64,000 bases of DNA from Methanoculleus marisnigri JR1 (GTDB lineage: Archaea > Halobacteriota > Methanomicrobia > Methanomicrobiales > Methanoculleaceae). The translations under genes were made by a program, and so were the position numbers. The stretch is taken from the NCBI RefSeq assembly GCF_000015825.1, contig NC_009051.1, positions 2,226,695 through 2,290,694 of the forward strand, read 5' to 3'. Below, in pieces: positions 32,592 to 41,689 of the stretch. Numbering within the stretch: the first letter of the stretch is position 1; each line of letters begins with the position of its first letter. The notes below the pieces were generated by a model. It was not told the DNA's origin. It was given only the letters and a program-made list of their open reading frames with translations, and made no database searches.

Positions 32592-33596
32592 ATGACCCGG
32601 GAATACCCCCGGCCCCGCCTCGTCGTCAGCCGCTGCATCGAGTTCGACCCGTGCCGCTACGACGGCTCGAAGATACCCTCCCCCACGGTGGCACGCCTGA
32701 GGAAGCATGCCGACTGTATCCCGGTCTGCCCGGAGGTCGAGATCGGGCTCGGCATCCCCCGCTCAACCGTCAGGATCGTCCGGATAGGGGGTTCCGATCG
32801 CCTCGTGCAGCCGGCTACCGGGCGGGACGTTACGGAGGAGATGTCCGCTTTCGCAGCCCGGTTCCTCGATTCCCTGCCCCCTGTCGACGGTTTTATCCTC
32901 AAAGGCGGCTCACCCACCTCGGGGACCCGGAACGTCCGGGTGTATCCGTCAATGGAAAAGTCCGCGGCGATCGCGAAGTCCGCAGGATTCTTCGCCCGCG
33001 AGGTGCTGAAGCGATACCCGGATCTCCCCGTAGAAGACGAACTGCGCCTGAACAATGCACGGATCCGCGACCACTTCCTCTCCGCGGTCTTTACCCTGGC
33101 GGCGTTCCGGGGTGTTGAAGCAACTCAGGATCGGGAAGCCCTCGTGCGGTTCCATGCAGACAACAAGCTCCTCCTGCTCGCCTCGAGCCAGAAGATGCTA
33201 CGGGAGGCAGGAAGGCTCGTAGCAAACCGGGCAGAGGTCAGACCGGGAGAACTCTTCCTCCGGTATCGCCGGATGCTCTCTGCGGCGCTCGCACGGCCTC
33301 CCCGGTATACCGGCAACGTCAACGTTCTCCAGCACACCCTGGGCTATTTCCGCGACCGCATCTCAGACGAGGAGAAAGCGCATTACATCAGGCTGATCGA
33401 CCGTTACAGGGAAGGCCACGCGACGCTGGGCGAACCCCGCGGCCTGCTCCGTTCATGGGTTATCCGGTTCCGGGAGCCGTACCTGATGAACCAATCGTTC
33501 TTCGCTCCATACCCCGCCGAACTCGTAGACCTGCCAGGCGATGTGACCGATCGCGGACGGGACGTCTGGAATGGCAGAGGGGAGACGTCATCGTAA
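32592..33596 (+). CDS. DUF523 (TudS-like) fused to DUF1722 (YbgA-like)
   Basis: The 334-residue protein has an N-terminal DUF523 domain with Cys15 and Cys21 (VSRCIEFDPCRYDG) and Cys46 (CIPVCPEVEIGLGIPR), the three Cys that hold the 4Fe-4S cluster in the thiouracil desulfidase TudS. A C-terminal DUF1722 domain (about 165-320) includes VRFHADNKLLLLASSQ. The same fusion occurs widely in bacteria. It probably removes sulfur from modified nucleobases or a similar thio compound; this is inferred from TudS. Confidence 0.88.
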   Translation: MTREYPRPRLVVSRCIEFDPCRYDGSKIPSPTVARLRKHADCIPVCPEVEIGLGIPRSTVRIVRIGGSDRLVQPATGRDVTEEMSAFAARFLDSLPPVDGFILKGGSPTSGTRNVRVYPSMEKSAAIAKSAGFFAREVLKRYPDLPVEDELRLNNARIRDHFLSAVFTLAAFRGVEATQDREALVRFHADNKLLLLASSQKMLREAGRLVANRAEVRPGELFLRYRRMLSAALARPPRYTGNVNVLQHTLGYFRDRISDEEKAHYIRLIDRYREGHATLGEPRGLLRSWVIRFREPYLMNQSFFAPYPAELVDLPGDVTDRGRDVWNGRGETSS

Positions 33597-33599
33597 TTG

Positions 33600-33723
33600 C
33601 GGCCCTGCTCCCGGCAGACCGGCCGCCCAACACAACCGTGATCACCGCGATTACGATCCCGATGAACGATGACCCGAACCCGTACAGCAGGTTCGAGAAG
33701 AAATCCCTATCAAGGGTCCCTAT
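33600..33723 (-). pseudogene. Remnant of a small membrane protein gene
   Basis: On the minus strand a frame reads LDRDFFSNLLYGFGSSFIG followed by VIAVITVVLGGRSAG, a convincing membrane helix with small-protein character. There is no ATG, GTG or TTG at the natural beginning; an ATA at 33721-33723 occupies that place, and the frame then runs on antisense into the TudS-like gene. It is most likely a decayed gene, or it uses a start I cannot recognise. Confidence 0.35.
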
Positions 33724-33773
33724 GTAGCCGATCCTGAAGCCCGTCCGGTTCCCGGCGCTGCCCGCGAGCGAGC

Positions 33774-33782
33774 GCTTATAAT
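33774..33782 (+). promoter_or_regulatory. TATA box for the methyltransferase gene
   Basis: GCTTATAATG is centred about 27 nt before ATG 33805 and supports that start over ATG 33781, which lies within the box. Confidence 0.55.
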
Positions 33783-33804
33783 GTTCCGGGCGAGAGGAAC
33801 CTGT

Positions 33805-34644
33805 ATGCACCGGATCATCGACTGGAACGAGCTCTGGAAGGCGCTTCACGCCGGTTCGTCCGAACGCGCCGAGAAAGACCGCGATCCCGCCGCCCACTGG
33901 GACAAACGCGCCGCCGCCTACCGGCGGATCACCCAGGACGAGAAGAAGGCGACCGAGCACGAACTCGCGATCCTGGACATCCGGCCGGAGGACACCGTGC
34001 TCGATATGGGTGCCGGGACGGGGAGGCTGGCCGTGCCGATTGCCCGAACCGCCGCCCACGTGACGGCCCTCGATCCCTCGGAAGGCATGCTCTCCGTCCT
34101 CCGGGAGCGGATGGCAGCGGAGGAGCTCACGAACTACTCCACGGTCACGATGCGGTGGGAGGATACCGTGATCGGCAGGGACGTCGAACCGCACGACGTC
34201 GTCGTCGCGGCGTTCTCGCTCGGGTTCTACGACCTCGCCGCCGCCCTCGAAAAACTTGATGCCGCGGCTCTCCGGGCGGTCTACCTCTTCTGGCACGCCG
34301 GCGAGTGGCGGAACCCCGATGAAATGGCGCTTTATCGGGCGGTCTTTGGGGAGGCGGCGACCGTCCAGAAGGGCTACCCGGACTACATCTACCCCGTCAA
34401 CATCCTCCACGACGCCGGGATCTACCCGAACGTCACGATATACCGTGCCGTCTGGGACGCGGTCTACGACTCCCCCGAAGAGGCCGTCCGGACCTGGGCG
34501 GCGATGCACAACCCCGGGATGGAGGAACTCGCCCCCGTCAGGGATTACTTCGCACGCGCGCTCCGCAAAAACGAGTCCGGGAAGTACGTCGAGACGACGG
34601 TGCGGCCGACCGCGGCGGTCTGGTGGGAGAAGACGGACGGTTAA
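33805..34644 (+). CDS. Class I SAM-dependent methyltransferase
   Basis: The 279-residue protein has a helical N-terminal part, motif I VLDMGAGTGRLAVPIA near residues 64-79, ALDPSEGMLSVLRERM near 87-102, and the motif IV region VVVAAFSLGFYDL near 134. An AAVWWEKTDG end closes the fold. This group is common in methanogens with corrinoid or metal-related methylation, but the substrate here is unknown. The start is set by a TATA box 27 nt upstream. Confidence 0.83.
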   Translation: MHRIIDWNELWKALHAGSSERAEKDRDPAAHWDKRAAAYRRITQDEKKATEHELAILDIRPEDTVLDMGAGTGRLAVPIARTAAHVTALDPSEGMLSVLRERMAAEELTNYSTVTMRWEDTVIGRDVEPHDVVVAAFSLGFYDLAAALEKLDAAALRAVYLFWHAGEWRNPDEMALYRAVFGEAATVQKGYPDYIYPVNILHDAGIYPNVTIYRAVWDAVYDSPEEAVRTWAAMHNPGMEELAPVRDYFARALRKNESGKYVETTVRPTAAVWWEKTDG

Positions 34645-34791
34645 TCGATACGCCGCAGCCGCACGGCGGGATGCAGAGATCCGTGCCGGAGAAGCGCCGT
34701 CTCCGGAAAAACAATATCCCTATTGTGATTATAGAGTTGTCTATATCCGACGTCGAGAACCAATATACCCCATCATATTCTCGTTCATACC

Positions 34792-35649
34792 ATGGCAGGA
34801 AAGAGTCTGTCTGGTGCAACCACGGTTGCCGTCGCCGGCATCCTCGTGGTATTTCTCATGGCGGCCGGGTGTGTCGGCGGCCAGTCGTCCGGTTCTCCGA
34901 CGTCGGAGCAGATCACGGTAACGGGCTCGACGACGGTGCTGCCCATCGCCGAAAAAGCGAGGGAAGCATTCGAAGAAGAATACACCTCTGCCGAGATCAT
35001 GGTGAGCGGGGGAGGCTCGAGCGTCGGGATCAAAGCCGTCGGCGAGGGTACCGCGGATATCGGCATGACCTCGCGCGACCTCAAACCTGCGGAGATCGCA
35101 GGCTACCCCGGTATCGTCAGGCACCACGTCGCCGATGATGCGATCCTCCTCATCGTCAACCCGGGAAACAGCGTCGAGAGCCTCACGCTTGATGAGGTGC
35201 GGGGCATCTACAACGGCACCTACACGAACTGGAACCAGGTTGGCGGGTCCGACCAGCAGATCGTCGTTGTGGGAAGAGACAGTGCTTCGGGGACGCGGGA
35301 GTTCTTCTCGGAATACGTGCTGAAGAACGAGGACTTCGTCAAAACACAGGAGGAGTTCAACTCGAACGGCGGAATCCAGCAGAAGGTATCGCGGACTCCC
35401 GGCGCGATCGGCTACGTCGGCCTCGGCTACACCGAAGGCGTGAAAGTGCTCTCGCTGGACGTCGACGGAACCCCCGTCGAGCCCACGCTCGAGAAGATCA
35501 AGAGCAAACACTACCCGATCAGCCGGCCGCTCTTCATGCTGACGAACGGAGAGCCGGACGGTCTCGCACGGCAGTATCTCGACTTCATCATGAGCGCGGA
35601 AGGGCAGGAGATCGTGGCGAGCGTCGATTACATCCCGGTGCAGGAGTGA
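34792..35649 (+). CDS. pstS: Phosphate-binding lipoprotein PstS
   Basis: The 285-residue protein has a signal helix ending at a lipobox (FLMAAGC, Cys27), a Ser-rich linker, and the phosphate-binding motifs TGSTTVLPIAE, SGGGSSVGIKAV and GRDSASGTREFF. It captures phosphate outside the cell and delivers it to PstCA. CCAATATACCCC, centred about 26 nt before the ATG, is the likely TATA box. The genes pstCA, pstB and phoU follow in order, so this starts the phosphate operon. Confidence 0.96.
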   Translation: MAGKSLSGATTVAVAGILVVFLMAAGCVGGQSSGSPTSEQITVTGSTTVLPIAEKAREAFEEEYTSAEIMVSGGGSSVGIKAVGEGTADIGMTSRDLKPAEIAGYPGIVRHHVADDAILLIVNPGNSVESLTLDEVRGIYNGTYTNWNQVGGSDQQIVVVGRDSASGTREFFSEYVLKNEDFVKTQEEFNSNGGIQQKVSRTPGAIGYVGLGYTEGVKVLSLDVDGTPVEPTLEKIKSKHYPISRPLFMLTNGEPDGLARQYLDFIMSAEGQEIVASVDYIPVQE

Positions 35650-35681
35650 CCCCGCCTCTCTTTTGAGCGCCCGGAGCGACC

Positions 35682-37622
35682 ATGAAGAAAGAACAGGCTG
35701 CACCGGTTCCGTTCCAGGGCTTCGGGCGGCTCCGGCAACCCGAAGCCGGGATCGATCCCTCCTCAATCGGGGCAACGAGGCAGATCGTCGACAGAATCGT
35801 CGGCAAACTCCTCTTCCTCGTCGCGCTCTTCGCGATCGTCACCGTCTTCTTCATCATCGTCTTCCTGCTCCGCGACGGATACCAGATCGTTCTCGAGACC
35901 GGCGTATGGGACTTCCTGACCGGCCCGGACTGGAACCCGGCGGGGCACGATCCGGCTTACGGCGTATTCCCGCTCATCGTCGGGACCGTCCTGGTGACGG
36001 CGCTCGCGATGGTCATCGCCGGCCCCCTCAGCATCTGTACGGCCATCTACATCGCGGAGATCGCCGGCCCCCGGACAAGGGAAGTGATCAAGCCGGCCGT
36101 CGAACTCCTGGCCGGCATCCCCTCCGTCGTCTACGGGTTCTTCGGCCTGATCCTCCTGACCGACTGGATCCGCATCGCCTTCGACCAGCCGTCGGGATCG
36201 AGCTGGCTTGCGGGCTCGATCCTCCTCGCGATCATGGCCATCCCGACGATCACGAGCGTCGCCGAGGACGCCGTCAGTTCGGTCCCCCGGGAGTTCAGAG
36301 AAGGCAGCCTTGCTCTCGGGGCAACGCACTGGCAGACGATCCGGAGGGTCGTCGTGCCCGGCGCGCTCTCCGGCATCAGCGCAGCGATCATACTCGGGAT
36401 GGGGCGTGCCATCGGCGAGACGATGGCGGTGCTCATGATCACGGGGAACGCCGCCGTCATCCCGGACCCAATCTACGACGTCTTCTCCCCCGTACGGACG
36501 CTGACCGGGACGCTGGGCATCGAAATGGGCGAGGTCGCGTTCGGAAGCACGCATTACCATGCGCTCTTCGGCGTCGCGGCGGTCCTGCTCTTCATCACGC
36601 TCGCGATCAACAGCGCGGCACGGGTCATCATCACCCGGATACAGGGAACGCAGGGTACGGCACGACCCACGCCGTCCGGGCGGGTGAAGACCGCAACCCG
36701 GGGCTCCGTGCCGTACCGGGCGCTTACCGCGGCGGCCTCACGCATAACCCACGCCGCATCGGCGCCGTTCGGAAGGCTTCTCCCCCCGAGGGCCTCGCAG
36801 CGATGCGCGTTCCTCCTGATATCGCTCTCGGTCGCAATCGTGATCGCGGCTCTCGGGGTGATCCTCTTCGAGATCGTCGTCAACGGGGCCGGAGCGATCT
36901 CCTGGGAGTTCCTGACCGGGTCCCCAAGAGATCTCGGGAGAGCGGGAGGAATATTCCCCGCGATCGTCGGGACGTTCTACCTCGTGGGAGGAGCCCTCGC
37001 CGTCGCCCTTCCGCTCGGGATCGCGACGGCCGTCTATCTCATCGAGTACACGGCCGAGACCCCGCTGACGCGGAGCATCCGGGCCGCAGTGGACCTGCTG
37101 AACGGGACGCCGTCCATCGTCTTCGGGCTCTTCGGGTTCGCGTTCCTGGTGCTCTTCATGGGCTTCGGGGTCTCGCTGATCGCCGGACAGATCACCCTCG
37201 GGCTGATGATCCTCCCGACGATCATACGGACGACCGAAGAGGCGCTCCGGTCGATCCCCGGCTCCCTCCGGGAGGGAAGTTACGCTCTCGGCGCCACAAA
37301 GTGGCAGACGATCTCGCGGGTGGTTCTCCCCCCGGCACTCCCCGGGATCCTCACCGGAGCGATCCTCTCCATCGGGCGCGCCGCAGGCGAGACGGCACCC
37401 ATCATGTTCACGGCAGCGATCTTCAGCAGCAGATTCCTGCCGTCTTCGCTCACGGAACCGGTGATGGCGCTCCCGTACCACCTCTTCGTCCTCACCACGA
37501 CCATTCCGGGGGCGGCCACGCAGAGTTACGGGACCGCGTTCGTGCTCCTGCTGCTGGTCCTCACGATCTATCTCGCCGCGATCCTCGTTCGGCGCCGATA
37601 CCATCGGGAAACAGTGATGTAA
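35682..37622 (+). CDS. Fused phosphate permease PstC-PstA
   Basis: The 646-residue protein joins the two permease subunits that are normally separate. The PstC half (about 1-320) has six helices and the ABC-coupling loop EDAVSSVPREFREGSLALGA. The PstA half (about 370-646) repeats the plan with EEALRSIPGSLREGSYALGA. A basic, Thr/Ala-rich linker (about 322-370) connects them at the cytosolic side. No stop or frame change lies between, so it is a real fusion. It forms the membrane channel of the phosphate importer. Confidence 0.95.
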   Translation: MKKEQAAPVPFQGFGRLRQPEAGIDPSSIGATRQIVDRIVGKLLFLVALFAIVTVFFIIVFLLRDGYQIVLETGVWDFLTGPDWNPAGHDPAYGVFPLIVGTVLVTALAMVIAGPLSICTAIYIAEIAGPRTREVIKPAVELLAGIPSVVYGFFGLILLTDWIRIAFDQPSGSSWLAGSILLAIMAIPTITSVAEDAVSSVPREFREGSLALGATHWQTIRRVVVPGALSGISAAIILGMGRAIGETMAVLMITGNAAVIPDPIYDVFSPVRTLTGTLGIEMGEVAFGSTHYHALFGVAAVLLFITLAINSAARVIITRIQGTQGTARPTPSGRVKTATRGSVPYRALTAAASRITHAASAPFGRLLPPRASQRCAFLLISLSVAIVIAALGVILFEIVVNGAGAISWEFLTGSPRDLGRAGGIFPAIVGTFYLVGGALAVALPLGIATAVYLIEYTAETPLTRSIRAAVDLLNGTPSIVFGLFGFAFLVLFMGFGVSLIAGQITLGLMILPTIIRTTEEALRSIPGSLREGSYALGATKWQTISRVVLPPALPGILTGAILSIGRAAGETAPIMFTAAIFSSRFLPSSLTEPVMALPYHLFVLTTTIPGAATQSYGTAFVLLLLVLTIYLAAILVRRRYHRETVM

Positions 37623-38384
37623 ATGACCGGATCCACAATCCTTGAGACAACAAACCTCAACCTCTGGTACGGGCAGAAGCATGCCCTCATCGACATCTCG
37701 ATCAGGATCCCGAAGAACAGGGTCACGGCGCTGATCGGGCCGTCGGGATGCGGGAAATCGACCCTGCTCCGGTGCTTCAACCGGATGAACGACCTCATCG
37801 ACTCGTCCAGCGTGACCGGAGAGATCCGCTTCAACGGGAACGATATCCACGATCCTCGTGCGGACGTATACGCGATCCGTGAGAAGATCGGCATGGTCTT
37901 CCAGAAGCCGAACCCCTTCCCAAAGAGCATCTACGAGAACGTCGCTTACGGCCCCCGCATTCACGGGATGCGGGAGAAGGGTACGCTCGACCGCATCGTC
38001 GAGGAGAGCCTGAAGGGGGCCGCGCTCTGGGACGAAGTAAAGGACAGGCTCCACGAACCCGCCCTCTCCCTCTCGGGCGGGCAGCAGCAGAGGCTCTGCA
38101 TCGCACGGTGCCTTGCGGTCGAACCCGAGGCGATCCTGATGGACGAACCCTGTTCCGCACTCGACCCCATCGCCACGGCGAAGATCGAGGACCTCATCAT
38201 CCAGATCGCCCGGGAGCACACCGTCGTCATCGTCACGCACAACATGCAGCAGGCCGCACGGGCCAGCGACTACACCGGGTTCATGTACCTGGGAAGACTG
38301 GTGGAGTTCGATAAAACCACGAAGATCTTCGAAGATCCCGGTGAAGAACTGACGGAGAACTACATCACCGGACGGTTCGGGTAG
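37623..38384 (+). CDS. pstB: Phosphate ABC transporter ATPase PstB
   Basis: The 253-residue ATPase has Walker [10 protein letters not shown] near residues 39-47, a Q loop [11 protein letters not shown], signature LSGGQQQR near 143, Walker [14 protein letters not shown] and the switch His in [15 protein letters not shown]. The QKPNPFP motif is specific to PstB. Its ATG follows the pstCA stop without a gap. It powers import through the fused permease. Confidence 0.97.
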   Translation: MTGSTILETTNLNLWYGQKHALIDISIRIPKNRVTALIGPSGCGKSTLLRCFNRMNDLIDSSSVTGEIRFNGNDIHDPRADVYAIREKIGMVFQKPNPFPKSIYENVAYGPRIHGMREKGTLDRIVEESLKGAALWDEVKDRLHEPALSLSGGQQQRLCIARCLAVEPEAILMDEPCSALDPIATAKIEDLIIQIAREHTVVIVTHNMQQAARASDYTGFMYLGRLVEFDKTTKIFEDPGEELTENYITGRFG

Positions 38385-38391
38385 GGAGACC

Positions 38392-39042
38392 ATGGTAGAG
38401 AAATTTCATACGGAACTTGCATCCTTAAAAGAGGACGTCCTGGAGATGGGCTATCTTGCGCGGGACATGCTGAATCGGTCGCTCACGGCGCTGGAGACCC
38501 AGGATGTGGCGCTGGCCGGATCGATCGACCGGGATAAGAAGAGGATCGCAGACCAGGATCACGAGATCGAACAGAAGTGCCTGAGACTCATCGCCCTCAA
38601 CCAGCCGATGGCAAAAGACCTGCGGACGATTGCAGCCTCGATGAAAATGATCACGAGTCTGTACCGCATCGGGCGATACGGGAAAGACATCGCCATCGTT
38701 GTACCCGATCTCGCCGGGGCGCCGCATGTGGGAAACCTTGTCGGCATCCCCCACATGGGAGAGGTCGTCGGCGGGATGATCACGGACACCCTGGTCGCCT
38801 TCGAACGCGAAGACCTCACCGCGATAGACGATATCGTGGAGAGGGAGGTGGCTGTCGACGCACTCAGGTACTCCGTATTCCGCGGATGCCTCGCCTGCAT
38901 GATGGAAGACCCGAAGAACATCACGCAGTGCACGAACTACGTCATGATCGCCCGGTACCTCGAACGGTGCGGAGACCACGCGTGCAAGATCGCGGAGAAG
39001 GTGCACTACATGGTGACGGGGGAGCGGATCGAGATCCGGTGA
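38392..39042 (+). CDS. phoU: Phosphate uptake regulator PhoU
   Basis: The 216-residue all-helical protein has two PhoU repeats. The first has LKEDVLEMGYLARDMLNRSL and a DHEIEQKCLRLIALNQPMAKDLR segment with the acidic metal site; the second has NYVMIARYLERCGDHACKIAEKV. It restrains the Pst transporter when phosphate is ample. It is the last gene of the operon, 7 nt after pstB. Confidence 0.95.
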   Translation: MVEKFHTELASLKEDVLEMGYLARDMLNRSLTALETQDVALAGSIDRDKKRIADQDHEIEQKCLRLIALNQPMAKDLRTIAASMKMITSLYRIGRYGKDIAIVVPDLAGAPHVGNLVGIPHMGEVVGGMITDTLVAFEREDLTAIDDIVEREVAVDALRYSVFRGCLACMMEDPKNITQCTNYVMIARYLERCGDHACKIAEKVHYMVTGERIEIR

Positions 39043-39057
39043 CCCGGCAGCCGCCCG

Positions 39058-39588
39058 TCACCGCCCGGCATCTTTGCCGGCGAAACGGACGTAGACCACT
39101 TCGTCGAAGGCGGCGCCGTTCTTTGTTATGGCCATCCGGTGAACCGCCTCGCGGGTAAAGCCGCATTTCTCGAGGACGTGCATCGAGGCGGGGTTGTTCG
39201 AGAAGACGCCCGCCTCGAGCCGGACGATATCGAACCGCTCGAAGGCAACCGGGACGAGCGAGCGCACTGCGTCGGTGACGATGCCCCGGCCCCAGAACGG
39301 CTCCGAGAGCCAGTAGCCGATCTCGGCCGTCCTGTGTTTGACGTCATCGAGCGGCTGAACCCCGATACCGCCCACGGCCTCGCCGCAGACCTCGATCGCG
39401 AGGTAGAGGTGCGACGTCGTATCCATGGCCGTCTCGATGAACCGGCGGGCGTCCGCAGGCGTATAGGGGTAAGGGAACCTGTCGCGCATCGTTGCCGCGA
39501 TCCGGGGGTTGTTCGCGTGCCGTGCCAGGGCTCCGGCATCGTCGGGCGTCCAGGTGCGGAGCACGGAACCGGGTGTGACGATCTGCAT
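39058..39588 (-). CDS. RimJ/RimL-type GNAT acetyltransferase
   Basis: The 176-residue protein has the RimJ/RimL plan: LRTWTPDDAGALARHANNP at the start, AEIGYWLSEPFWGRGIVTDAVRSLV with the acetyl-CoA loop near residues 88-112, and LEAGVFSNNPASMHVLEKCGFTREA near 125-150. It may acetylate protein N termini or an antibiotic-like amine. It is convergent with phoU and divergent from the RNB gene. Confidence 0.88.
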   Translation of the reverse strand: MQIVTPGSVLRTWTPDDAGALARHANNPRIAATMRDRFPYPYTPADARRFIETAMDTTSHLYLAIEVCGEAVGGIGVQPLDDVKHRTAEIGYWLSEPFWGRGIVTDAVRSLVPVAFERFDIVRLEAGVFSNNPASMHVLEKCGFTREAVHRMAITKNGAAFDEVVYVRFAGKDAGR

Positions 39589-39647
39589 GCTTCAGGTATA
39601 CCGGTCGGCGCCGGGGTAATTAATGGTAGCCGGGCACGACTCGTCTG

Positions 39648-39656
39648 CTATATATG
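39648..39656 (+). promoter_or_regulatory. TATA box for the RNB ribonuclease (leaderless)
   Basis: GCTATATAT is centred about 27 nt before ATG 39680. This places the transcript start at that codon and argues against the longer frame from ATG 39623, which would contain the box. Confidence 0.6.
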
Positions 39657-39679
39657 CCCGCAAGCAGATCTTCACAGAG

Positions 39680-41149
39680 ATGCAGAACCAGCAGCCCGTC
39701 AACCTCAAGGGCATCGCGTGGGCGGCGATGCAGCAGTACGGTTTTATCCCCGGATTCCCGCCGCCCGTCCTCCGCGAGGTCGAGGGGCTCGACGCAAAGG
39801 TCTTTCCGGAGACACTTGACGACCCCCACGACCTCCGCTCGCTCCTCTGGTCGTCGATCGACAACCACGACTCAGAAGATCTCGACCAGATCGAGGTCTG
39901 CGAAGAAGGGCCGGACGGCGCGATCCTTGTCCGGGTCGCTATCGCCGACGTCGATGTCTACGTCCCGAAAGACTCGGAGACCGACCGGCGCGCCGCCCAC
40001 AACGGAACTTCGGTCTACACCGGCGTTACGACCTTCCCGATGCTCCCCGACCGCCTCTCGGCGGGCATCACCTCGCTCCTGCCCGGCCGCGACCGGATGG
40101 CGATCGTCATCGAGTACACCGTTCTTCCGGACGGGAGCACGGTACCCGGCGACGTCTACCGGGCAATTGTTGCGAACCGGGCAAAACTCGTCTACGAGGA
40201 GGTCGGCGCCTGGCTGGAGGGGACCGGGCCCATCCCGGAGACGGTCGCGGAGACGCCGGGCCTCGAGGAGCAGGTCCTCCTCCAGGACAAGGCTGCCGTG
40301 CGGATGAGGGAGCGCCGGACGGAGAGAGGTGCGCTCGCCCTCGAGACGATCGAGGCCGAACCGCTCGTTGAGGAGAACCGGGTCCTGGGCCTCGTCGTCC
40401 AGGAGCAGAACCGCGCGCGGTGCCTGATCGAGGAGTTCATGGTTGCGGCGAACGGAACCCTGACGGCGTTCCTGAACACCGCCGATCTCCCCATGATCCA
40501 CCGGGTCGTCCGCACCCCGAAGAACTGGGACGGGATCGTTGCCGAGGCGGCGGAGCGCGGCGAGACGCTGCCCGCCGGGCCGGACGCCGAAGCGCTCACC
40601 CGGTTCCTCATCCGGCAGAAGGCGGCCGATCCCGACCGCTTCCCCGACCTCTCGCTGACGGTGGTGAAACTGATGGGGGCAGGTGAATACGTGGCCTTCC
40701 GGCAGGGCGACGAGCCTATCGGCCACTTCGCCCTCGCCGTCACCGACTACACCCACGGCACCGCCCCGAACCGGCGCTACGTCGACCTCATCATCCAGCG
40801 GCTGGTGAAATTCGTCGTCGACGGCGGGCGCGACCCGCCCTACACGCCGGCCGAGCTCGATGAACTCGCCGCCCGGCTCACCGACCGGGAGAAGGCGTCC
40901 CAGAAGGTCGAACGCTACGTCCGGAAGGCTGCGGCCGCCGTCCTCCTCCGGGAGAGGATCGGCGAGGCGTTCGATGCGTTCGTCACCGGCGCCTCGGAAA
41001 AGGGGACCTACGTTCGGCTGATCGACCCGCCGGCCGAAGGAAGGGTCGTCCTGGGCGAGGAGGGGCTCAGGGTCGGCCAGAGGGTGCGTGTCCGCCTGAT
41101 GGCGGCGGACCCCTACAAAGGCTTCATCGACTTCGGGCGCACCCGGTGA
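39680..41149 (+). CDS. RNB-domain ribonuclease (RNase II/R family)
   Basis: The 489-residue protein has the RNB catalytic region: LWSSIDNHDSEDLDQIEVCE with the metal-binding Asp residues near residues 58-77, PMLPDRLSAGITSLLPGRDRMAI near 117-140, and HFALAVTDYTHGTAPNRRYVDLIIQRL near 333-360. The C terminus has a short S1-like barrel (KGTYVRLIDPPAEGRVVLGEEG). It degrades RNA 3' to 5'. The N-terminal cold-shock domains of RNase R are absent. Use of ATG 39623 would add 19 residues. Confidence 0.9.
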   Translation: MQNQQPVNLKGIAWAAMQQYGFIPGFPPPVLREVEGLDAKVFPETLDDPHDLRSLLWSSIDNHDSEDLDQIEVCEEGPDGAILVRVAIADVDVYVPKDSETDRRAAHNGTSVYTGVTTFPMLPDRLSAGITSLLPGRDRMAIVIEYTVLPDGSTVPGDVYRAIVANRAKLVYEEVGAWLEGTGPIPETVAETPGLEEQVLLQDKAAVRMRERRTERGALALETIEAEPLVEENRVLGLVVQEQNRARCLIEEFMVAANGTLTAFLNTADLPMIHRVVRTPKNWDGIVAEAAERGETLPAGPDAEALTRFLIRQKAADPDRFPDLSLTVVKLMGAGEYVAFRQGDEPIGHFALAVTDYTHGTAPNRRYVDLIIQRLVKFVVDGGRDPPYTPAELDELAARLTDREKASQKVERYVRKAAAAVLLRERIGEAFDAFVTGASEKGTYVRLIDPPAEGRVVLGEEGLRVGQRVRVRLMAADPYKGFIDFGRTR

Positions 41150-41347
41150 GGGATGGCCGGAGCCGGGCGATGGATATCTACGAGGACGCACCGTCTTCAG
41201 CTCGTTGAAACCCGGAAATCCTCCTGGCTCATAGTGAAGATGCAAAGACCGTTAAGATCTTAAAAAAGAAAGGCAGCCTTTCGTTCATCCCGGGCTTTTC
41301 AGCCGCGAGAGTTCCCGCTCTGCCGCCTTCACCCCCGGGGTGAATCC

Positions 41348-41689
41348 TCAGAGAAGCCCCAGGATACCGATGACGATCGCGATGACACCGATGATCGTCT
41401 GGAAGCCGCCCAGCCACGTGCCGAACTTCTCGAGATACTTACCGAGACCCGGGATCACGTGGAACGCACCGGTCAGGAGGATGACCCCTACCAGGAAGGC
41501 AACTATACCCTGCAGTGAGAAGATCCCCAGCAGTCCGAGGACCATCATGACGATCCCTATGATGACCTGGAAACCGCCCAGGAATTTGCCTGCCTTCTCA
41601 AGGAAGCCACCGAGAACGGGCAGGACCCCTATAATCCCTGCACACAATACCAGTCCACCGATTATGTTCATTATCGCGGTTATTGCCAC
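41348..41689 (-). CDS. Small four-helix membrane protein with internal duplication
   Basis: The 113-residue protein consists of two similar halves, each with a two-helix unit: LPVLGGFLEKAGKFLGGFQ then a hydrophobic run, and IPGLGKYLEKFGTWLGGFQ then another. The start is GTG 41689, preceded by GGAGGTGA on the minus strand; a TTTATAA box lies about 35-40 nt upstream. No function is known to me. It stands alone between the RNB gene and mscS. Confidence 0.75.
   Translation of the reverse strand: MAITAIMNIIGGLVLCAGIIGVLPVLGGFLEKAGKFLGGFQVIIGIVMMVLGLLGIFSLQGIVAFLVGVILLTGAFHVIPGLGKYLEKFGTWLGGFQTIIGVIAIVIGILGLL

Noticed and set aside
33460-34509. A 349-codon open frame on the minus strand opposite the methyltransferase gene
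   Set aside because: Most of it mirrors the methyltransferase gene and has Asp/Arg/Val-rich shadow composition; only its middle piece (33600-33723) looks protein-like.
36738-38393. A 551-codon open frame opposite pstCA, pstB
   Set aside because: It is a shadow of strongly supported transporter genes on the plus strand, with Arg/Asp/Glu-rich composition typical of GC-rich antisense frames.
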